DNA from: Cristatella mucedo
Lineage: Eukaryota; Bryozoa; Phylactolaemata; Cristatellidae
Direction: 5' to 3'
Length of the DNA: 64,000 nt
Assembly: GCA_009760855.2 (NCBI GenBank)
Contig: WPIO01000083.1
Coordinates: 124,001-188,000, forward strand
Made by a program: the position numbers and the translations under genes. Below are positions 56,346 through 64,000 of this stretch, piece after piece; position 1 is the stretch's first letter, and each line of letters opens with the position of its first letter. The notes beneath the pieces are model-generated. The model had not been told where the DNA came from and did not search any database. It saw only the letters and a program-made list of their open reading frames with translations.

Positions 56346-57296
56346 GATGCACTGATAGCGCTCGGGATTGCAGCCTCAATAGTTCACGCGAGAGTCTACG
56401 CTTCAAGCGTGCGATAGCTCGAATCTTCGGCGGCGGACAGCTAAGTGTAACTTAAGACTGCGAAGTTGCTTTCCACTGACTACTCAAGTAACGGCTTGTA
56501 TCTTGGTGTGCTGTAGCGGTCCGCCTTTGGGTTCGGGACCAATGCTAGCGATTGCAGGCATACGGCAGGGTTAGTCGCGAAAAGCAACAAGTTTAGACTA
56601 TCAAACTAGGCTACATTTAAAATGTACCCGGAAGATTTTGCGTGATTCTGCTCATGCGTTAACACGAAGTCCACTGAAATAAGATTGCATCGGCCCCAGC
56701 CAATACTGCAATCCACCAAAATCCACCGCCCACCGAAATAAATCCTGTTCAAAAAGCTTTTTTTGATTGCATGTGAGAGTACACTCTGTAACAACTGCAC
56801 TCGTAAACTTTTACTTGCCTTGGCACGTCCGTTCTCATGCAATGAGCTGCAATTGACTGCAATAGCCCGGGTCAATAACGCAATCTACAGCTATCAGATG
56901 CAAAATGCCCCAAAATTGGTTTATCAATGCTCTTGCCTGAATGTGTATTACAAAGCACACTGTTTAAAGTGCAACCACGTGAATTTTAGCAATTGTGCTA
57001 ACACAATCTCGGGCAATGAATGGCAATTTACGGCAACGGCTCGGCTGGGAGCACCAATCTAGTACAGTGTGTAGCAAACCGAACACAAATTGGCTGGGCG
57101 AAGCTCTAATTGTCATGGCATTTAACTTTTCATTGTGTTCAAGTGAAACCGCAGAATAGTCAAGCTATTCTGCACGTTAGTTGTCACCAACGCTTGGGAA
57201 TCGACAGCAATGGCAAGGGCCAATACCACAATGCTTAGGGCAAATCGACAAGAAATTAGCCACGCGAAGCTCCAATTCTCATTCTACGTAACTTCT
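56346..57296. other. AT-rich intergenic DNA, nothing recognised
   Basis: Loosely repeated words around GGCAA(T/C)G and GCAATAGCCC suggest an old decayed tandem repeat. No gene. Confidence 0.3.
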
Positions 57297-57602
57297 CGCT
57301 AAATGTTAGATGATTCTGCACACTTGTAAATAGATCGCATACATCGTAGCTTATGAGCTTAAATTAATTGTAGACTTTCAACTACTTTGGAGGTGTATCT
57401 ATAAAGGGTTGGGGTTTAGGATTTCAAATCGCTAAAGCAATAGTAATGATATGGGCCTGTAAAAGCAAAGTTCAGTTGTATGAAAAAAACTAAAAAGCAA
57501 GCAACCTTTTTTTAACTTGATAAGGCTGTTCGCTAATTCCGTTTTTACAGAATTTCTTTGTTATTTTAATTCATCTCCTTGTTAGTTTTTTAGGAAAAGA
57601 TA

Positions 57603-57765
57603 TTCATTTGTTAAGCACATTAAGAGAACTGAATCTCTATGCAGGCGCGTCACATATGCGGCAGGGCTCGAGCCCACGACTTTGGCCGGAAAATGCATTC
57701 ACCTTGACCTTGTCGAGGCGAGGACCTTAACCGTTGGGCCAAACCAGTTACCAAAGCTCTGAGCA
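57603..57765 (-). repeat. SINE family S2 (duplicate copy)
   Basis: On the minus strand: TTTGGCCCAACGGTTAAGG, GTGGGCTCGAGCCCTGC (better B box than the left duplicate), then the L2-like tail with GCGCCTGCATAGAGATTCAG and CAAATGAATA. Confidence 0.7.
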
Positions 57766-57889
57766 CATTCGTCAGCTGGTCATTCTTTGATACAAAAGCT
57801 AATCACCTCGCACACTGCACCAGTGTAAGCCTGTTAAATGCTGCGGTTTCTTAAACTGTCGTACTTTGAACAGCTGCTCGTGCCCTCAG

Positions 57890-58250
57890 GTCCTCTGTGG
57901 AAAATGAATTAGCTGCTTCATTCATTCGCTTAAAGACCGTTGGCAACGGAAGTTTTGCTCTGTAGATCCTAGACTGTGGAACTCACTTCCACAATTTTTG
58001 CGCAGCACCATCTTCTCCTCTGCTGCCGACTGTGGCGTATCTTTCCCGGCCGTCCTGAGCTGCTACTTTCAAGCTACTCACTACCTCAACTTTCCTCCTG
58101 ACTCAGTTATGCTTCTCACTTTCGCTGTTTCGTGCGATGAAGTCTTTTGGCTACCGAATGTGTACCGAAAGCCGCTTAACCTTTAACTGGGCTATAGAAA
58201 ACCCTCCCGCGTAACACCCACCTTGTCGGTATAGTTTTGTGGAGCTGCAG
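57890..58250 (+). mobile_element. L2-B 3' end (duplicate copy)
   Basis: Counterpart of 13,598-13,990. It lacks a short TCCAACTTTCC segment present in the left copy and carries several substitutions. Confidence 0.65.
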
Positions 58251-59550
58251 ACATAGAGGCATGACATTAAATTGCTTTGCTCGTGTGGATTGGCAAAACG
58301 AAGTTCCACCTGCATTACTTACAGGCATCCAGTGTAATTGTTGCATTTAAAGGCAAGTGTGCTCCACACCTGCAATAACGTTTCAGAACAATATGGTATG
58401 TGAAGAACCTTCCTTGTAGCTACGCAGTTTAGGGACCGAACCATAGAAATGATTTGATTTGTCTTTTAAAATGAATAGTTTCTAGATTACCAGTGCAGTA
58501 CCAAAGCTAGCATGACCATAAGCTCATGATATTAGGGCTCCAAAGTGAATGCAACGTCGGAGGAAGCAACTTTAAGATGAGTCTATTCCACTCAGTTGGT
58601 ATGTACAGTTTCCTTTCATACAACCAAACAATCCATTACTTAATACCCGCATGTGTACACATGTGCGTTAAGTTTAAAAACATGTAAGTTTCGTGAAGTG
58701 CTTCTAAAAAGGTCTAAAAAGCTTCTCAAGAAAGCCGGTGATTGTGTGACTGCTAATCTTCTACTAAACGGAAATTAGCATATACACTTCTAAATCATTG
58801 AGGTCGTGCAAAATGCAACTATAAGGCAGTAGGAATTTAGTCAGGCTGTACGGCAGGTAAGTGAAATAAATGAAATATCCTCGGCCAGGGTAATTAGACG
58901 TTGGAATCCTCCTTGGTGCCAAGTATAGCAGGTTTTTTCTTCGCATCAGCATTGGTGCCTGACAAGTGGGCTGTGCGGTCAAGTGCGTCCAACTCACACG
59001 TGACGCACACACGTGAATTGGTGCCGAAATTTGAATTGCTGCCCAAAAACCTCATTTGGCCAATGATCTACTGGTTTCGCCAACCTAAGCCCCAACGGTT
59101 GACAGACGCATGGACGCAACTGTGACCGCAGTGGAGGCGGCATCAGCAAGTACTGGTAGATCCAAAAATTGTACGACCACACATCAAAGTAAAGGTCGCG
59201 TCACACTCTCGAACGATGCCCAGCATTGCTTGCTTAGTTACCTGTTCTTGGGCCGGAAAGTGGGCCAGCTCGAGCTGAGGCGCAGAGTGTGAGCACGTTA
59301 GCGCCGGCTCATAAAGTCATTGCCATTCTGCTTGGACTTCAAGGTGGCTACACATAGAGGATGTCCAGGCTTCTTAGGTCGCGCCAATTCTCTTCTCATT
59401 ACGCGAAAGGAAGACTGACCTGAGCGAACGCACATTTCGTGCCGGGAGTGACAGCGTCCGAGAGCCTCCACCTCTTTTTTTCCTGTCTTGCACACAGAGC
59501 GTGAATGGATGAAAATAAAGCTAGTTAAGGCTCTGAACCAAGACTTCCAT

Positions 59551-59867
59551 CACGACGTCCCCTGACTTGACTGCATTTTTAAAAAGAAATTTAAAACGCA
59601 CCGATTTCGGGACAGCATTTGGTGGATACCTGTGTGATTCGTCCTTTATTGTGCTTATGCGTGCAGACACTGTGTATGCTGCCACTAACCACACTTGCAT
59701 GCTGACTCTGTGCAGTTACCCCTAACCATGGGATTTTTGTTGTTTATTGAGCATGCTACTACAAACCATTCGATCATGCTTCCTTTGCAGCATATGTAAA
59801 GCACAAAAAAAGAGATTTACTACGAGTTCTCTGAGGGCGCTTTATCAAGTTTTACTATTATTATTAT
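59551..59867 (+). mobile_element. L2-A-like tail (duplicate copy)
   Basis: Counterpart of 15,290-15,606, identical as far as I can read. Confidence 0.75.
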
Positions 59868-60907
59868 AACACGGCGATACCTTTAATTATACGCAAGAAC
59901 AGTTTCATCAAATTAGCGAAGCTCAACTAAGAGCTGGCATTTTGTTGGTCCACAGATCAGAGCATTGTTTAGTTTACATAAATAATGACTGGGTTAAGAG
60001 TTTTAGGTATGGCATGGATTTAAGTCTGCGGTAGAAAACTTTATCGGCAATCATTAGTCTGCTGACTACTCCCGAATCGTTGAAAACATGATTCAACGCT
60101 ACGCGGCATTTGGCAGCAGAATGAGTGCTAAGATATATTTTCTAACCTCTCACCTTTAATATTTCCCAATAAATTTAAGGGAATTCAGCGGGGAACAGCG
60201 TGAGAGGTTCCATCAGGACATACATAAAATTGAGCGTAGATAGCAAGGCGGCTGGAATGTTAACATAGTGGCAGGTTACTGTTCGCGCCTGAAGCCCCAA
60301 AATCCAGCTAAGCATGGCAGAAGTTTCAGGAAGAGGCAATTTAAAGCATTTGAATAGATGAAAGTTAATTTTTATTTTTAAATAAATTTTCATTTAATGA
60401 TTGTAAAAATATTATGGATGATACGTGAAAGTATTGTTAAAATAAAATGCCAATTGTTAACAAAATCCTGACTTCCTTTGTTAAAACGAGTTAAGATTCT
60501 GAAAGAGCATCCCAAATCTCACTTGGAGCACCTATTAAACTGAAACCTGAATCTTTTAATTTTCAGACCAGTTTTATCGCTACATGTATCACAAAGAGGC
60601 ACCATAGCATTATCTAGAAAGATCCCGTGATTATCCAAAATTATCTTGGATTATCCTCAGTGGCTGAACCGACTGCGTGCGAAACCAAAGTCGATAGCTG
60701 TAGCAAACGTACGAATTTCGGCTGCCAGTGGGATTACGGCAGCTAATGGGAAAGGATTTTGACACGACCCGTGCCGGAGTAATTGACGGTGCAACTGCGA
60801 CAGCGATAATTTCGCTGCAGCAGGTGCACTGCCATTTCAGGAGCACCTTGTTCCTCTGAGTCTTGGCTAACGGTTAAGACTCTCGCACTTCACGAACCAT
60901 GTGGTGT

Positions 60908-61030
60908 GTTCGAGTATTGCAGCGAGCAAGCCTTTGCTTCCAACTGCAAGCGGTGGTGACATCGGTTAAGGTTCTTCTGCCACATTATAACGAAGGCCGT
61001 TAAATCAGCTAACCGTTTACTTTTTTCAGA
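60908..61030 (+). repeat. SINE family S1, 3' part (duplicate copy)
   Basis: Counterpart of 17,340-17,455 with several substitutions (for example GACATCGGTTAAGGTTCTTC). Confidence 0.5.
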
Positions 61031-62778
61031 TGGTACTCAGCCGTGTTCTGAGTAGTATGCAACCGATTATGATCAAAATAATAATTCCTAATTCATTTTT
61101 AAAAATTCATTTGTATAACGCCACAGGAGAACTTATTGAGGTACTTCAGATACATTAAGGTGTTTCAGTTTGCGTTGCCTTTGTTTCTTCCACTACACAA
61201 GCATCATTATTGCTGACGCCCAATAACGCGTAAACAGCTAAAAACGTATTAGGTAATTCGGACGCTTCTAGATGGTTCTCTAGAACTGCAAAGAAGAGCA
61301 CATTTTTTCCAGCCCCTTGGCCGTCTCTGGACTCTCCCTTCTCTCAGAAAAATAATGAACTGCTGGAAGGCTGTATTAGCCAGATTATGGCAGCCCTAGA
61401 GACGAGTAGCAGATCCAGAACGTTAACCTTATTGCATATGTAACTAAATTAATGCAACTGCGAACCTTTAACGTCGTCATGGCTGCTGGTATCAGCACCT
61501 TAAAATTCCTCATCGTTTCTTTGAGGTGGCTGCTTCACCTGCATTTGTCTCGCGTGGTCACGTGGACAAGCGTCGTTACGAGCTTTGTGCTTATGGCGAA
61601 GGACTTGCGTGCGGCGACCGCTAGAGCAAAGAGTCACAACGAACCAGTTCGTCGTCCACTCCGACTGCCGCCTTCCGGAGGAACGTTCTCTCTGCAGCCA
61701 TGCAGCTGATCTGATTGAATAGTAATTTCTTGTAAAAGCCCTCTTGAATATTACAACTTGAAATGTAGTCCAACAAGTAGTCCGGATTACCGAGCAGTTA
61801 CAAAGGGCCGTGCAATTTACTCACTCCTTGCCATTCTAGAAAGCCCGTCGAGCGAATAAGGACGGCAGCTATTATACACTGCAGCTCAAGCTGCTAACGA
61901 GGCTCTCACGCACATTGCAGCAGGACTCGGGCCTCGGTCAGTTTCACACTTCCACGGACTGGGAGCCGAGGCTTTGGCTTCATTGTGCTGCATACGCCTT
62001 GGAGCACTGTGCATGATCGGCGAGGTCTCGAGTGACTACAGAGTACGAGCGCTTGCGACTTAGCTACGCCGAACGCCGCTAGCCCAGACCGTAGCGCCCT
62101 GCATCAACAAGCCGAACGGCTAAAACCGCTGCTTCGCGCCAGCCAGTGAAGCTGAGGCTGATGTGCCAAGAGGCTACCATGGGACCGCTTGGCATGGCAG
62201 CAGGTGTCCCATTCCTAGGCTAGCCCCCCGTCGCTTGGAGTCTAGCCAGTGGAAGTGTGCCAAAATGGTCAACTGCCCACAAGGTTAAGATCTTATAGCA
62301 TGCGACTACAGAGATTTCCGTAATAGCAGCAGCAGCAGCAGCAGCAGCAAGTACCTGAGTCAGATGATGACTTTAGTCTCTATGAGTAACATTGATAACA
62401 GAAAGTCTTACGGCTTGGTGGATGCCAGATTTACCCACTTGACAGTAATGGCTGGCCGCTGAAATGCATGCGTATGCATTGACAAAGAAACGACTGAGCT
62501 CCCACGCTCCTCGCAGGGACTCGATAAAAAGTACACACCAGGTATGTGACTGGATTTGAACTACAGGTCCTGCGTTGAAGCTAGTTAGAGCAAGGCGGCG
62601 ATTATAAACGCTCGTCTGCCTGCCATCTCTACTAATTAAAGCGAGAAACTCCCTCCGTCGCGAAGCAAGATGGCACACCTCGGTCACACGACAGGATGGC
62701 GCAGCGTTCTTCCTTGACGGAACCACTATGACTCAGCAAAGCGAGTCTACAGGCGGTGAGCTGCTCTTAGATGATAAG

Positions 62779-63433
62779 CTCGCGATGCTTATAGCCTCGC
62801 CGAGTCGTGAAAACTACATTACATTAAATAATATTTGTATACTGACCCTGTGCGCGTCTCCTCTAACCATGTTATGCTTGCTGTCATTGAGCACGCTTGC
62901 ACTGGACATTCGACCATGCATCCTTTGCAGCAACTGCTAAGTACTTACTAAGAGACTAGGTCCTCTGAGGGTGCTATAACTAATGTACTATATTATTGTT
63001 AATAAAACAGAGGAGATGGCTATATTAGACAATAATTGTGGTGACGCAGTGCTAGCTCCAGTATAGGTTTCTTGCGACTGAGAAGCCGTACTGACTGATT
63101 GGAACGCGGAAATAAAACTAATCATATGTCAGGTCAGAGAGAGAAGCGTCGGGCTCAGCGCAAGCGCTAGAATGTTAGCCAAGAATATTAGCCAGGTGCG
63201 AACAATTTGAAAACTCTGCTCGTCTTGCCGTGATGATGACGGCTTGGTTGCTGCGCGAGTTTGAGGGAGATACAAGAGAAGGAGAGAGTGGGCAAGAGAG
63301 ACGAGAATTGAGAGTGAGAGCGAGGCGCGCGCGCGAACACACACACACACACACACACACAAACGTAAGCACGCACGCACGCACAGCAATATCGGCTTCA
63401 GAAATAGATCCTGACGATTCGGTGAGCTTACAG
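62779..63433 (+). repeat. Copy of laccase intron 1 segment
   Basis: Matches 49,289-49,945 in the same orientation and directly follows the copy of the last-intron segment. It includes a diverged L2 tail (62,820-63,003) and an (AC)n run at 63,339-63,361 where the other copy is GC/CA mixed. Confidence 0.9.
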
Positions 63434-64000
63434 TTAAACCGTCGGAATCTGCTGTAGCAACTGAGAAACTGAATGCTTGCCTTGCCGACATTCGATCCCG
63501 GATGTCGGAAAACTTCCTGAAATTAAATGATGATAAAACCGAACTGCTGCTCATAGGACACCCTAAGTGTGTGGCTGGGTTACAAGTTTTTGCTCTTCTA
63601 ATAGGTGATGTCCTGTCGTGCAACCATACCCACACGCTCGAGATTTGGGTGTCGTTTTCGAAAGCTGCCCCAATTTTAAAAGCTCCATTTAGAAGACTGC
63701 TTCTACAGCTAGCTATCTCGTCCGTTATCTATCCAAGATTAGGAGCTGTCTTCCATAGTGGCCTCCAAAAAAATTTAGGAAGCTTCTTAGTTCTGTCCCG
63801 GCTTGATTATTGTAATTCCCTTTTGGCTGGACTACCAAAGAAAGCAACTAGGCCACTGCAGCTGGCCTTGAATATGGCTGCAAGGCTAGTCTTCTAGTCC
63901 CAGAGGTTTGAGCGCTTGTCTCCTTTGCTAAAAGAGCTAGCATGGATGCCGGTTGAGCAACGGATACAGAGCAAAGTTCTTACGCTGACCCACAAGGCCC
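63434..64000 (+). mobile_element. L2-B reverse transcriptase fragment, cut by window end
   Basis: It starts abruptly in the RT palm ([20 protein letters not shown]), then [38 protein letters not shown] and, after a TAG at 63,895, the C-terminal [12 protein letters not shown]. It is better preserved than the copy at 40,850-42,240 but lacks the 5' part including YADD. Confidence 0.88.

Larger units (their letters stand above)
57297..62778 (+). repeat. Segmental duplication, right copy (no laccase exon, no L2-A1)
   Basis: Direct repeat of 13,027-22,832. At 60,730 the sequence jumps over the 700-bp block that holds laccase exon 11, with 12 bases of filler (GGATTACGGCAG). At 61,408-61,412 it has a single AGCAG where the left copy carries L2-A1. 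It contains S2 (57,603-57,765), L2-B end (57,890-58,250), L2 tail (59,551-59,867), S1 part (60,908-61,030) and a CAG run two units longer than in the left copy. Confidence 0.9.

Overview
The window is nuclear DNA of a metazoan, most likely an invertebrate. The signs are GT-AG introns that join in phase, an animal-type laccase with a cysteine-rich N-terminus, a secreted/transmembrane leucine-rich-repeat protein, L2-clade LINEs and tRNA-derived SINEs. There are no prokaryotic operons or rRNA genes. I cannot name the species. GC-rich blocks (about 4.6-12.1, 44-45, 50-51 and 55-56 kb) carry the exons of two genes and the laccase 5' end; the rest is repeat-rich and more AT-rich.

Layout. (1) 1-5,273, + strand: the last four exons of a gene I do not recognise. 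Its third intron is filled with SINE and L2 debris. (2) 9,075-12,132, +: a two-exon gene for a 776-residue LRR membrane protein, with a pure-pyrimidine-type minisatellite in its intron. (3) 50,329 down to 16,673, - strand: a complete laccase (multicopper oxidase) gene of 11 coding exons and 676 codons. All splice phases agree and all ten copper-binding histidines plus the cysteine are present. A TATA element lies at about 50,615 and a 2.3 kb higher-order minisatellite begins about 0.8 kb further upstream. (4) The laccase introns hold three large L2 copies. Two of these sit inside an older L2 family. They also hold SINEs, a Gypsy-type integrase relic and many 5'-truncated L2 tails. (5) 13,027-22,832 (3' flank, last exon and last intron of the laccase) recurs as a direct repeat at 57,297-62,778. 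It is followed there by a copy of a piece of laccase intron 1 (49,289-49,945 = 62,779-63,433). The right-hand copy has no laccase exon and looks like an exon-stripped remnant of a second laccase locus.

The genes show no sign of working together. The laccase would be a secreted copper oxidase acting on phenols, and the LRR protein a cell-surface adhesion or receptor-like molecule. The most informative content is the repeat biology: filled and empty insertion sites with 5-bp target duplications, a SINE whose 3' tail matches the resident L2, nested insertions, and the 133-bp higher-order array upstream of the laccase promoter. I saw no clearly new enzymatic or defence system.
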